Shown: positions 1 to 8,288 of the stretch, in pieces
How the letters are laid out: each line of letters starts with the position of its first letter
Numbering within the stretch: the stretch's first letter is position 1
Notes under the pieces: model-generated
The model's database searches: none
What the model was told of the DNA's origin: nothing
Seen by the model: the letters and a program-made list of their open reading frames with translations, nothing else
Program-made: the position numbers and the translations under genes
NCBI RefSeq assembly: GCF_037450285.1
Contig: NZ_JAQISN010000001.1
Coordinates: 2,604,001 to 2,668,000 of the forward strand
DNA length: 64,000 bases
Origin: Erwinia sp. SLM-02
Lineage (GTDB): Bacteria > Pseudomonadota > Gammaproteobacteria > Enterobacterales > Enterobacteriaceae
Direction: 5' to 3'

Positions 1-60
1 CCGGATCTGGCGCGTCTGCGGGTGGGAATGTCGGTGATTCCTGAATTAAAAATGCGCTAA
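1..60 (+). CDS. C-terminal end of an unidentified protein (partial)
   Basis: The first 60 bases read open in frame 1 and end in TAA, giving 19 residues ending in VIPELKMR. The stretch LRVGMSV recalls the end of HlyD-type membrane-fusion proteins, but this is too short to identify the gene. The start lies outside the window. Confidence 0.45.
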   Translation, partial: PDLARLRVGMSVIPELKMR

Positions 61-257
61 ATGTGAGAAAGTTCTCAGCACAATCGCCTTTATTTTGCCA
101 GGCAATGCGGGTAAATTAGCGATCGATCCTGCCGTGGGCTCCCCATGGCGACCCTGCCTCAGCGCGTCCGGCATTAATAAGTCCGCCTGAGGTTGATTCT
201 GTTCGCGTTACGCTGGTCCGGGATCGCCATAGCCGTAACCGCGCAGAGGAGCTGTTC

Positions 258-329
258 GTGAAATACGCGTTTATGGGGATTTCGTTTATCCTGCTACTGT
301 GGGTCGGCACCTTTTATCTGATGCTGTAG
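258..329 (+). CDS. ypdK: YpdK-like 23-aa single-pass membrane protein
   Basis: This small ORF encodes 23 residues starting MKYAFMGISF and ending FYLMLM-stop, almost wholly hydrophobic, so it should be one inner-membrane helix. The beginning matches E. coli YpdK (MKYFFMGISF), which is also 23 residues and lies next to alaC as here. The start codon is GTG, preceded by an AGAGGAG ribosome binding site at about 244-250. The function of YpdK is not known; in E. coli it is one of the verified tiny membrane proteins. No other in-frame start is plausible. It is convergent with alaC, with a perfect hairpin between them. Confidence 0.85.
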   Translation: MKYAFMGISFILLLWVGTFYLML

Positions 330-343
330 AGCTTCCCCAAAAG

Positions 344-366
344 CGGGTCAGGCACTGCCTGACCCG
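344..366. terminator. Bidirectional hairpin between ypdK and alaC
   Basis: A perfect 10-bp stem (CGGGTCAGGC / GCCTGACCCG) with a 3-nt loop sits between two convergent genes. On the minus strand it is followed by a short CTTTT run, so it more likely ends alaC transcription; the U-tract is weak on the plus side. Confidence 0.6.
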
Positions 367-385
367 TACTGATTACCGCTCGCTG

Positions 386-1621
386 TCAGAGCGTTTCCGC
401 GCTACCTTTCGCGGCGGATGGCAGTATGCCATCTGCCCGGAACATCGTTTTAATCCCTCTTACCGCCTGGCGGATGCGATCGCTGTTTTCAATCAGCGCA
501 AAACGCACGTGGGTATCGCCGTAGTCGCCAAAGCCAATTCCCGGTGAAACGCAGACTTTCGCTTCCTGCAGCAGCAGTTTGGCAAATTCCAGCGATCCAA
601 GGTGGGCGTAGCGATCGGGAATTTTGGCCCAGACGTACATTGAGGCTTTAGGATTATCAACCATCCATCCGGCTTCGTGCAGTCCTTTCACCAGCACATC
701 GCGGCGGCGCTTATACTGCTCGGCGATATCGCGCACGCACTGCTGGTCGCCCTCCAGCGCGGCGATTGCCGCCACCTGCAGCGGGGTGAAAGTGCCGTAG
801 TCGTGATAGCTTTTAATACGTGCCAGCGCGGCAACCAGATCTTTGTTACCCACCATAAAGCCAATACGCCAGCCGGCCATGTTGTAGCTTTTTGACAGGG
901 TGAAGAACTCCACCGCCACATCGCGCGCGCCCGGCACTTCCATAATCGACGGCGCTTTCCAGCCGTCATAGACGATATCGGCATAGGCCAGATCGTGGAC
1001 CACCAGCACGTTGTACTGCTTCGCCAGAGCGATAACCCGTTCGAAGAAGTCCAGCTCCACGCACTGCGCGGTCGGATTGGACGGGAAGCCCAGGATCATC
1101 ATTTTCGGCTTGGGATAGCTTTCGCGAATGGCGCGCTCGAGCTCGTTAAAGAAGTCGATGCCCGCCACCAGCGGAACGGAACGCACCTGCGCACCCGCAA
1201 TCACCGCGCCGTAAATATGGATGGGGTAGCTGGGATTCGGCACCAGCACCGTGTCGCCGTGATCGAGCGTCGCCAGCATCAGGTGTGCCAGCCCCTCTTT
1301 CGAGCCGATGGTGACAATGGCTTCCGATTCCGGATCGATATCCACCTGGTAGCGATCGGCATACCAGCGGGAAATTGCCCGGCGCAGGCGCGGAATGCCG
1401 CGTGAAGTGGAATAGCCGTGCGTGTCTTCGCGCTGGGCAACGGTGCAGAGTTTCTCCACGATGTGCGGTGGCGTCGGGCCATCCGGGTTGCCCATGCTGA
1501 AATCGATAATATCTTCCCCACGACGGCGGGCGGCCATCTTCAGTTCAGCGGTGATGTTGAACACGTAGGGTGGGAGGCGTTCTATACGGGAGAAACGACG
1601 GGTTGAACTGATATCAGCCAT
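386..1621 (-). CDS. alaC: Alanine transaminase AlaC
   Basis: PLP-dependent class I aminotransferase that forms alanine from pyruvate with glutamate as donor; cytoplasmic. The 411 residues match E. coli AlaC (412 aa, formerly YfdZ) over the whole length. The N-terminus has the family's substrate region (IIDFSMGNPDGPTPP, about residues 39-53), and the PLP lysine lies in the motif SKSYNMAGWR near residue 244. The start is the only ATG before the well-conserved N-terminus. The neighbouring ypdAB system responds to pyruvate, the substrate of this enzyme. In E. coli alaC is under SgrS/Lrp-type control; no such site was identified here. Confidence 0.95.
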   Translation of the reverse strand: MADISSTRRFSRIERLPPYVFNITAELKMAARRRGEDIIDFSMGNPDGPTPPHIVEKLCTVAQREDTHGYSTSRGIPRLRRAISRWYADRYQVDIDPESEAIVTIGSKEGLAHLMLATLDHGDTVLVPNPSYPIHIYGAVIAGAQVRSVPLVAGIDFFNELERAIRESYPKPKMMILGFPSNPTAQCVELDFFERVIALAKQYNVLVVHDLAYADIVYDGWKAPSIMEVPGARDVAVEFFTLSKSYNMAGWRIGFMVGNKDLVAALARIKSYHDYGTFTPLQVAAIAALEGDQQCVRDIAEQYKRRRDVLVKGLHEAGWMVDNPKASMYVWAKIPDRYAHLGSLEFAKLLLQEAKVCVSPGIGFGDYGDTHVRFALIENSDRIRQAVRGIKTMFRADGILPSAAKGSAETL

Positions 1622-1693
1622 AGTATTTTTGCTCGCTTACGTTAGCGCCCGGACCGTCCGAGCGACGCCGGCCACTGCGGTGGCCGTGCAACG

Positions 1694-1723
1694 AACATAG
1701 CGTAATATTCCGACGGCTGTCGA
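1694..1723 (-). promoter_or_regulatory. Possible sigma-70 promoter for alaC
   Basis: On the minus strand TCGACA (1723-1718) and TATGTT (1699-1694) are separated by 18 bp. A GC-rich inverted repeat (GGCCAC / GTGGCC) lies in the presumed leader. This is a consensus-based guess only. Confidence 0.3.
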
Positions 1724-1741
1724 TAGGCCGGATAAAATTTT

Positions 1742-2269
1742 TTATCCCAGCGGATTAACGCGCCCAAACAGCCAGTCATTCACCCACTGCCCGCGCAGCA
1801 GATAGTTATCCCGCAGGGTGCCTTCCAGCTCGAAGCCGTTTTTTTCCAGCACCCGGCGTGACGCCCAGTTGCCCTCCACCACCTGCGCTTTGAGCTTGTG
1901 GAACTCGCATTCGCGAAATAAATATTCACTGAGTGCGGCCAGCGCCTCGCTGCCGTAGCCGTGGCCAAAGTGGGTGCTGAGCAGCGAATAACCGACTTCC
2001 GCCTGCCGGTACGGTGCCCATTCTGCATTGGTGCCGATCAGCCCGACCGGCTCGCCGTCCGCCTTGCGCCGCACCACCAGGCACAGCATATGAAAACTGG
2101 TGACCAGCCAGGGGGCCAGGCGATCCTGAAAGCGCTGGCGGATGTCAGCCAGTTGCGGTACGGCGCTGATAAACCGCATGCTGTCTTCATCGCTGTGGAC
2201 CTGTAAAAAAAGCTGCCAGTCTTCCGGCTGCAGTCGGGTAAGAATTAATCGTTCGGTGGTCAGTTGCAT
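1742..2269 (-). CDS. GNAT family N-acetyltransferase (RimJ/RimL type)
   Basis: A 175-residue acetyltransferase of the RimJ/RimL-like GNAT class, which transfers acetyl from acetyl-CoA to an amine, often a protein N-terminus. It opens with MQLTTERLILTRLQPEDW, the usual first strand of this class, and carries the acetyl-CoA loop in the segment HFGHGYGSEALAALSEYLF, followed by the typical C-terminal VLEKNGFELEGTLRD. The frame extends upstream only to a TTG, so the ATG at 2269 that matches the family N-terminus was chosen. The substrate is unknown. It stands alone between alaC and ypdA, read towards alaC. Confidence 0.8.
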   Translation of the reverse strand: MQLTTERLILTRLQPEDWQLFLQVHSDEDSMRFISAVPQLADIRQRFQDRLAPWLVTSFHMLCLVVRRKADGEPVGLIGTNAEWAPYRQAEVGYSLLSTHFGHGYGSEALAALSEYLFRECEFHKLKAQVVEGNWASRRVLEKNGFELEGTLRDNYLLRGQWVNDWLFGRVNPLG

Positions 2270-2525
2270 AGGGGTCTCATAAACAGGAAAGGTCACAACG
2301 TCAGCTGTTTTTTTAATGCCGCTTTTCAACGCTTACGCCCAGAAGGTAACAAAAATAACGGCGGATAACGATAAGGCCCCGTCGCACAATCCACATTTAT
2401 CCCGTCGCTTTCACCACCGTCATCAGGGTTATTTCTCTCGCGCGAAAAAGGCCGGAATAAGTTTTGCCAGATGATGTGGTGGAGAAGGTTTTTTTGAGTC
2501 GGTTTTTTGTCGCAGGGGTGAAAAA

Positions 2526-2566
2526 CAACATCCTCTTTTTAGCGCTCGGTTTTTCCCCTATTAAGA
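2526..2566. repeat. Gapped 41-bp direct repeat, copy 1, upstream of ypdA
   Basis: CAACATCCTCTTT, 12 variable bases, then TTTTCCCCTATTAAGA. An identical arrangement with the same 12-bp spacing recurs 163 bp downstream. The surrounding 2330-2820 region is otherwise AT-rich and non-coding; an 81-codon minus-strand frame there has no family features. Confidence 0.75.
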
Positions 2567-2688
2567 AAACCCCACCTTTCACGCCGAAACATCGACGGTG
2601 AATCCGGCGATAACCCCCTTTAAAATTAGGGTATTTCCTCAATTAATGACGTAAAAACGTCAACCCAGCCCAAAACCGTCGAAAATAT

Positions 2689-2729
2689 CAACATCCTCTT
2701 TATCTCACTCAACTTTTCCCCTATTAAGA
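2689..2729. repeat. Gapped 41-bp direct repeat, copy 2, upstream of ypdA
   Basis: Second copy of the two conserved blocks (13 and 16 bp, both identical to copy 1) with a different 12-bp spacer. It ends 91 bp before the ypdA start, where an activator or repressor could act. No known binding consensus was recognised. Confidence 0.75.
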
Positions 2730-2820
2730 CATGAATGCCGCCGAACGCTGCCGCAGGCATAGCGCATCCGTCCGCCTTTTCTTATCATAGGCGCATCGCC
2801 CCTCGTCAACCGAGATGCCC

Positions 2821-4524
2821 GTGCATTCTATGTTTGAAATGTTGCTCGCCGTATTCGACCGTGCAGCGCTGATGCTGATCAGCCTGTTTTTTCTTACCCG
2901 CACCCGCCACTTTCGCCAGCTGCTGCAGAAGGATGAACACTCGCGTCAGGAACTGTTCGCCGTCACGGCCATCTTCTCGCTGTTTGCGCTGTTCAGTACC
3001 TGGACCGGAATCAATGTTGAAGGCTCGCTGGTCAACGTACGGACCATCGCCATTATGTCCGGTGGGATCCTGTTCGGCCCCTGGGTGGGCATCGCCACCG
3101 GGGTGATTGCCGGGGTACACCGTTTTCTGATCGATATTCACGGCGTCACGTCGGTTCCCTGCCTGATCACCAGCATCGTGGCCGGTATCGCTTCCGGCTG
3201 GATTAATCTCAAGGTGGTGAAAGAGAAACGCTGGAGCGCCGGGATTATCGGCGGCATGCTGTGCGAATCGCTGACCATGCTGCTGATTGTGCTGTGGGCA
3301 TCACCGACCTCGTTAGGAATTGATATTGTCTCTGAAATCGCCATTCCCATGATCCTCGGCGCCAGCAGCATCGGTCTGATCGTGCTGCTGGTGCAGAGCG
3401 TGGAGGGCGAGAAGGAAGCCAGCGCGGCGCGTCAGGCCAAACTGGCGCTGGATATCGCCAATAAAACCCTGCCGCTGTTCCGTCAAATCAACAGCCATTC
3501 CCTGCGTCAGGTGTGTGAAATTATCCGCAGCGATATCAAAGCGGATGCCGTGGCGATCACCGATAAGCATCAGATCATGGCCTATGTCGGCTTCGGTGAG
3601 GAGAATTACCGCAACGGTGATGACGGTATCAGCCCGACCACCTCGGCTGCCATTGCCGAAGGGAAAATCATCATCAAGAACAATGATGAGGCCCACCGCA
3701 CCCCGGAAATTCATTCGATGATTGTCATACCGCTGTGGGAAAAAGGGGAAGTCACCGGCACGCTGAAGATTTACTACTGCCATGCGCACCGCATCACCTC
3801 TTCGCTGAAAGAGATGGCTATCGGCCTGTCGCAGATTATTTCCACCCAGCTTGAGGTGTCGCGCGCCGAACAGCTACGGGAAATGGCCAATAAAGCCGAG
3901 CTGCGGGCGCTGCAAAGCAAAATCAATCCCCACTTCCTGTTTAACGCGCTGAATGCCATCTCCTCCTCTATCCGGCTGAATCCGGACACCGCGCGCCAGC
4001 TGATTACCAATCTCTCTCGCTACCTGCGTTACAACCTTGAGCTTAACGATGATGAAATCATCGATATCAAGAAAGAGCTGTATCAGGTGAAGGACTACAT
4101 CGCTATTGAACAGGCGCGATTCGGCGATAAGCTGACGGTAATCTACGATATTCAGGAGGATGTCAGCTGTTCGCTGCCGAGCCTGCTTATCCAGCCGCTG
4201 ATCGAAAATGCGATCGTTCACGGCATTCATCCCTGCCGGGGTAAGGGCGTGGTGACGCTAAGTATTAAAGACCAGGGCGACCGCGTGCGGATTGCGGTGC
4301 GCGATACCGGCAATGGCATTGCCGAAGACGTTATCGCCCGGGTAGAAAATAATGAGATGCCGGGGAATAAAATTGGCCTGCTGAACGTTCATCACCGGGT
4401 CAGGCTGCTGTATGGTGAAGGGCTGCACATCCATCGGCTGAATCCGGGCACGGAGATTTCCTTCTACATCAGTAAAAATGGATCACCGCTGCCGGAAAAC
4501 CAGCGTATTTCGCTGTCGGTATAA
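2821..4524 (+). CDS. ypdA: Sensor histidine kinase YpdA (LytS type)
   Basis: Inner-membrane sensor kinase of the LytS/YehU family; with YpdB it forms the E. coli system that responds to extracellular pyruvate. Domains in order: a 5TM receptor region (about residues 1-190), a GAF-like segment (about 210-350), and the kinase core with the phospho-accepting histidine in KINPHFLFNALNAIS (His about 371), then an ATPase domain with DTGNGIAE and NKIGLLNVHHR. The product is 567 residues against 565 in E. coli. I chose GTG at 2821, which gives MHSMFEMLLAVF and aligns with E. coli MHEIFNMLLAVF; it has CGAG 6 bp upstream, while the ATG at 2815 has no usable site. ypdB follows after 23 bp. Confidence 0.93.
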   Translation: MHSMFEMLLAVFDRAALMLISLFFLTRTRHFRQLLQKDEHSRQELFAVTAIFSLFALFSTWTGINVEGSLVNVRTIAIMSGGILFGPWVGIATGVIAGVHRFLIDIHGVTSVPCLITSIVAGIASGWINLKVVKEKRWSAGIIGGMLCESLTMLLIVLWASPTSLGIDIVSEIAIPMILGASSIGLIVLLVQSVEGEKEASAARQAKLALDIANKTLPLFRQINSHSLRQVCEIIRSDIKADAVAITDKHQIMAYVGFGEENYRNGDDGISPTTSAAIAEGKIIIKNNDEAHRTPEIHSMIVIPLWEKGEVTGTLKIYYCHAHRITSSLKEMAIGLSQIISTQLEVSRAEQLREMANKAELRALQSKINPHFLFNALNAISSSIRLNPDTARQLITNLSRYLRYNLELNDDEIIDIKKELYQVKDYIAIEQARFGDKLTVIYDIQEDVSCSLPSLLIQPLIENAIVHGIHPCRGKGVVTLSIKDQGDRVRIAVRDTGNGIAEDVIARVENNEMPGNKIGLLNVHHRVRLLYGEGLHIHRLNPGTEISFYISKNGSPLPENQRISLSV

Positions 4525-4547
4525 TTTTTATAAACCGGGAAAACGTT

Positions 4548-5276
4548 GTGAAAGCGATAATTGTTGAAGACGAGTTTCTGGCCCAACAGGAGCTGAGCTG
4601 GCTTATCCGCCAGCACAGCCAGATAGTCATTGAAGCGACCTTTGATGACGGGCTGGACGTTTTGAAATATCTGCAGAGCCATCAGGTGGACGTGATATTT
4701 CTGGATATCAATATCCCCTCGCTGGACGGGATGCTGCTGGCGCAGAACATCAGCAAGTTCGCCAGTAAACCGCTGATCGTGTTTATTACCGCCTATAAAG
4801 AGCACGCGGTAGACGCCTTTGAGCTGGAAGCATTCGACTACATCCTCAAGCCGTACCACGAAATGCGCATCATAACCCTGCTGCGCAAGCTGGAAAACTA
4901 CGCCGGTCAGGATCAGATACAGAACACCGCCAGCCCGCGCCCCGCCTCCCACAGCATCAATCTGGTGAAGGATGAGCGGATTATCGTGACCGATATCAAC
5001 GATATTTATTACGCCGAAGCGCACGAGAAGCTGACGTTTGTTTATACCCGGCGGGAAGAGTATGTGATGTCGATGAATATGACCGAATTTTGCAGCCGAC
5101 TGCCCGAAGATTACTTCTTCCGCTGCCATCGCTCTTACTGCGTTAACCTCAGCAAGATCCGCGAGATCGAACCCTGGTTCAACAATACCTATATTCTGAA
5201 ACTGCGCGATCTGGAGTTTCAGGTACCGGTAAGCCGCAGCAAGGTGAAGGAGTTTCGCCAGCTGATGCGCCTTTAG
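4548..5276 (+). CDS. ypdB: Response regulator YpdB (LytTR DNA-binding)
   Basis: Cytoplasmic response regulator paired with YpdA. It has an N-terminal receiver domain with the acidic pair ED at residues 7-8 and the phospho-acceptor Asp53 in FLDINIPSLDG, then a C-terminal LytTR domain ending PVSRSKVKEFRQLMRL. In E. coli YpdB activates the transporter gene yhjX; no yhjX is in this window. The start codon is GTG. It forms a two-gene operon with ypdA and is convergent with glk, with only 30 bp between the stop codons. Confidence 0.95.
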   Translation: MKAIIVEDEFLAQQELSWLIRQHSQIVIEATFDDGLDVLKYLQSHQVDVIFLDINIPSLDGMLLAQNISKFASKPLIVFITAYKEHAVDAFELEAFDYILKPYHEMRIITLLRKLENYAGQDQIQNTASPRPASHSINLVKDERIIVTDINDIYYAEAHEKLTFVYTRREEYVMSMNMTEFCSRLPEDYFFRCHRSYCVNLSKIREIEPWFNNTYILKLRDLEFQVPVSRSKVKEFRQLMRL

Positions 5277-5306
5277 ACGCGCACCCGCCGGCGGAAGGGA
5301 AAGGCG

Positions 5307-6272
5307 TTACAGCACCTGGCCCAGCGTCTGACGCAGATGCGCACCGGCACCCAGCAGGCCGGGCTGATCGTGAGTGATCAGATACACCGGAATATCGCTG
5401 ACGTAGTCTTTAAAGCGGCCTTTATCCTCGAAGGCGGCGCGGAAACCGGACGCCTTAAAGAAGTCGAGGAAGCGCGGCACGATACCACCGGCGATAAACA
5501 CGCCGCCAAACGTGCCCAGATTCAGCGCCAGGTTGCCACCGAAGCGCCCCATAATCACGCAGAACATCGACAGCGCGCGCCGGCAGTCGGTGCAGCTGTC
5601 GGCCAGCGCCCGCTCGGTGACGTCGCGCGGCTTCAGCGCATCCGGCACGCGGCCATCTGATTTCACAATCGCCCGATAAAGATTCACCAGCCCGCCGCCG
5701 GAGAGAATTCGCTCGGCGGAGACGTGGCCCAGTTCGGCGCGCAGCACCTCGAGGATCCGATCTTCTTCTTCGCTGTTGGCCGCGAAATCGACGTGGCCCC
5801 CCTCGCCCGGCAGGCTGACCCAGCGCTGGTCCACGTGAACCAGGTGAGACACGCCCAGCCCGGTTCCGGCACCGTAAATGGCAATCGGCTTGTCTTTGAT
5901 CGGGGCTTTACCGCCAAACTGCAGTAAATGCTCCTCTTTCAGCATCGGCACCGCCATCGATACCGCGGTAAAATCGTTAATAATTTCCAGATGCTTCAGG
6001 CCGAGGCTGGCCTTCATCTCGCGGGTGGAAAATGCCCAGTCGTGATTGGTCATTTCAACGCGGTCACCGGTGATCGGGCAGGCGATAGCAATGCAGGCAT
6101 CCTGGATATCCTGCTGCTGCTCATCAAGCCAGGTGCGGATCACCGCTTCCAGACTGTCATAGTCCGAGGTGGAGAACGTTTTGGCCTGTGAGATGGCACC
6201 GCTTTCAAGATGACAGAGTGCCAGGCGCGCATTTGTGCCGCCGACATCACCTACCAAAGCATACTGGGTCAT
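5307..6272 (-). CDS. glk: Glucokinase
   Basis: Cytoplasmic ATP-dependent glucose phosphorylation, used for glucose released inside the cell rather than taken up by the PTS. The ATG at 6272 gives 321 residues, the same as E. coli Glk, beginning MTQYALVGDVGGTNARLAL with the phosphate-binding GDVGGTN; the frame extends upstream 8 codons but without family support. The sugar-binding region LEIINDFTAVSMA and the GAGTGLGV loop are present. It lies downstream of ipdC on the same strand, with a terminator in between, so it is probably transcribed separately. Confidence 0.95.
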   Translation of the reverse strand: MTQYALVGDVGGTNARLALCHLESGAISQAKTFSTSDYDSLEAVIRTWLDEQQQDIQDACIAIACPITGDRVEMTNHDWAFSTREMKASLGLKHLEIINDFTAVSMAVPMLKEEHLLQFGGKAPIKDKPIAIYGAGTGLGVSHLVHVDQRWVSLPGEGGHVDFAANSEEEDRILEVLRAELGHVSAERILSGGGLVNLYRAIVKSDGRVPDALKPRDVTERALADSCTDCRRALSMFCVIMGRFGGNLALNLGTFGGVFIAGGIVPRFLDFFKASGFRAAFEDKGRFKDYVSDIPVYLITHDQPGLLGAGAHLRQTLGQVL

Positions 6273-6331
6273 TATGGTTTTGCTCCGCTTAATCAAGTAG
6301 ACACACTATAAATTTCCACTGCCAAAACAAC

Positions 6332-6360
6332 AACGCTCACCGGGAATAAAGGTGAGCGTT
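6332..6360 (-). terminator. Terminator downstream of ipdC
   Basis: A 10-bp perfect stem (AACGCTCACC / GGTGAGCGTT) with a 9-nt loop, followed on the minus strand by GTTGTTGTTTT. A second GC-rich hairpin (ACGGCGGC / GCCGCCGT, 6412-6431) overlaps the ipdC stop codon. Confidence 0.7.
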
Positions 6361-6430
6361 TAGGGCTAAAATACGCCCTTTCGGAAAATTTCAGTTTATT
6401 TACCGACCCGGACGGCGGCCTTCGCCGCCG

Positions 6431-8083
6431 TTACCGGCTGTTGCGCTCGTGCAGCGAACGGGTGACCGCCGCCAGCAGCGGTGGAATATCGCCTCGCGGC
6501 AGCACCACCTCCACCAGCGATAAACGCGGGCTGTCTGCCGCCAGCTGCATCACCTCTTCCAGCTGCACCGTTTGAGTCACCCGCCAGCTCTCGGCCGGAT
6601 TATCCAGGCTCAGCGCCCGGGTCAGATGCGTCCAGTTCCATTGAGCGATGTCGTTATAGCGCTGTTCGGCCCCGTGGATCGCCCGTTCAACCGTATAGCC
6701 GTCGTTATTTAGCAGGAAGATAACCGGGTGCTGACCGTCGCGCAGCATGGTGCCCAGCTCCTGTACCGTCAGCTGTGCCGAACCGTCACCGATAATCAGG
6801 ATCACCCTGCGCGCCGGCTCGGCCGTGGCGGCACCAAAGGCCGCAGGCAGCGTGTAGCCAATCGATCCCCACAGCGTCTGCACCAGCAGGCGGGAATTTT
6901 CCGGCAGCCGTAGCGCGGCAATGCCAAATGCGGCGGTGCCCTGATCGGCCAGAATAATGTCGCCCGGGCGAATAAACGCCTGCATCGCCTGCCAGAAACT
7001 CCCCTGGGTCAGCGATGCTGAACGTTCTTCCTCCAGCTCGGGCGGCGCGATTATATGCTGCCGCCAGCCGCTGCCGTGCTGCCGCGCCAGCCGGTGCAGC
7101 ACCGCCAGCGCGGCCGCCATGGGGATATCGTGGAAACGTTGCTCACGAACCCGGCATTCGTTCAGGCCGACATCAATGGTTTTGCTGCTGTCAATCTGCT
7201 GGGTAAACCCGGCGGTAGTGGTATCGGTGTACTTTACGCCGACGGTGATTATCACTTCGCTCTGTTCAATCACTTCTCGGGTGCCCGGTGAGCTGGACGC
7301 CCCAGCATAGGTTCCGGCAAAGCCGTACAGGTTTTCGGGCACGACGCTTTTGCCCATCAGCAGGGTGGCAAACGGCATGGGTACCTCACGTAGCCACGCC
7401 GCCAGCCTTTCCTGCTGCCGCGTGCGATCGGCCAGGAAGTCCACCAGCATCGCCGCGCTTCTGGCTCCCGCCAGCAGCTGTTCTGCCGCGTCGGCGAACG
7501 CCGCCAGCTGCTCCTCGTCGCGGCTGACGCGCAGATCTAACGGAGACGACGGCGGTGCAATCGGGCTTGCCGCAACGTTGGTGGCCAGCAAAAGATAAAC
7601 CGGCCGGCGCCGGGTCAGCGCGCAGCACAGCACCCGGTCGATTTCCACGGCGGCGTTGTCGGCGGTCAGCACGCTGCTGGCCACCGAGATTTCCTGATGC
7701 ATCCGCAGGAAATGCCGGAAATCCCCGTCGCCCAGCGTGTGATGCAGCAATTCAGCGTTATCCTGCGCACTCTGCGACGGCGCTCCAACAATATGCACGA
7801 CCGGCAGGTACTCCGCGTAGCTGCCCGCCACGCCGTTGATGGCGCTCAGCTCTCCCACGCCAAAGGTGGTCAGCAGCGCGGCGGCGCCCCGGCAGCGGGC
7901 ATAGCCGTCGGCGGCATAGGCGGCATTTAGCTCATTGGCGCACCCCACCCACGCCAGCCGCGGATGGGCAATCACGCTGTCGAGGAACTGCAGGTTATAG
8001 TCGCCCGGCACGCCAAACAGATGGTCAATGCCCGATTCATTTAAACGTTCCAGCAGGTAATCACCCACGGTGTAGCTGTTCAT
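6431..8083 (-). CDS. ipdC: Indole-3-pyruvate decarboxylase
   Basis: Thiamine-diphosphate enzyme that decarboxylates indole-3-pyruvate to indole-3-acetaldehyde, the key step of the indole-pyruvate route to the plant hormone indole-3-acetic acid. The 550 residues equal the usual IpdC length in Pantoea and Enterobacter. It shows the catalytic Glu51 (CANELNAAYAADGYAR), the active-site His114-His115 (ELLHHTLGDGDF) and the cofactor motif IIGDGSAQLTVQELG near residue 431 ending in NNDGYTVE. The gene is absent from E. coli K-12 but sits beside glk in several plant-associated relatives. A broader 2-keto-acid decarboxylase role (phenylpyruvate) is possible. Confidence 0.92.
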   Translation of the reverse strand: MNSYTVGDYLLERLNESGIDHLFGVPGDYNLQFLDSVIAHPRLAWVGCANELNAAYAADGYARCRGAAALLTTFGVGELSAINGVAGSYAEYLPVVHIVGAPSQSAQDNAELLHHTLGDGDFRHFLRMHQEISVASSVLTADNAAVEIDRVLCCALTRRRPVYLLLATNVAASPIAPPSSPLDLRVSRDEEQLAAFADAAEQLLAGARSAAMLVDFLADRTRQQERLAAWLREVPMPFATLLMGKSVVPENLYGFAGTYAGASSSPGTREVIEQSEVIITVGVKYTDTTTAGFTQQIDSSKTIDVGLNECRVREQRFHDIPMAAALAVLHRLARQHGSGWRQHIIAPPELEEERSASLTQGSFWQAMQAFIRPGDIILADQGTAAFGIAALRLPENSRLLVQTLWGSIGYTLPAAFGAATAEPARRVILIIGDGSAQLTVQELGTMLRDGQHPVIFLLNNDGYTVERAIHGAEQRYNDIAQWNWTHLTRALSLDNPAESWRVTQTVQLEEVMQLAADSPRLSLVEVVLPRGDIPPLLAAVTRSLHERNSR

Positions 8084-8224
8084 CTCTCATACTCCTCTGC
8101 GGGGCATAAGGTGAGTATTAGCGATATTTTTCACCCCGTTAGCAGAAAGGCCACGACGAGAATGTCAACAGAACGTTACGCTGAAGTTTATCCCTGAGTT
8201 GCGATCCGTGGCGCTATTTTTGTG

Positions 8225-8242
8225 AGTGTAACCGTATACACT
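8225..8242. promoter_or_regulatory. Palindromic operator candidate upstream of the aldo-keto reductase
   Basis: AGTGTA-ACCGTA-TACACT is a perfect 6-bp inverted repeat 46 bp upstream of the start codon at 8289, in the divergent region with ipdC. The binding protein is unknown. Confidence 0.35.
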
Positions 8243-8288
8243 AGTGAACTATGTCGCCACACTTCTTCTTAACTGACGGGATTTTTCT

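Noticed and set aside
2397..2642. 81-codon minus-strand frame upstream of ypdA
   Set aside because: Low-complexity Lys/Phe-rich sequence over the duplicated regulatory motif, no ribosome binding site, no known family.
2730..2789. 19-codon frame right after the second 41-bp motif
   Set aside because: No ribosome binding site and an unremarkable Arg/Ser-rich peptide; more likely chance.
5277..5306. Terminator between ypdB and glk
   Set aside because: Only a short CGCCGGCG palindrome and no T-run in 30 bp; not enough to call.
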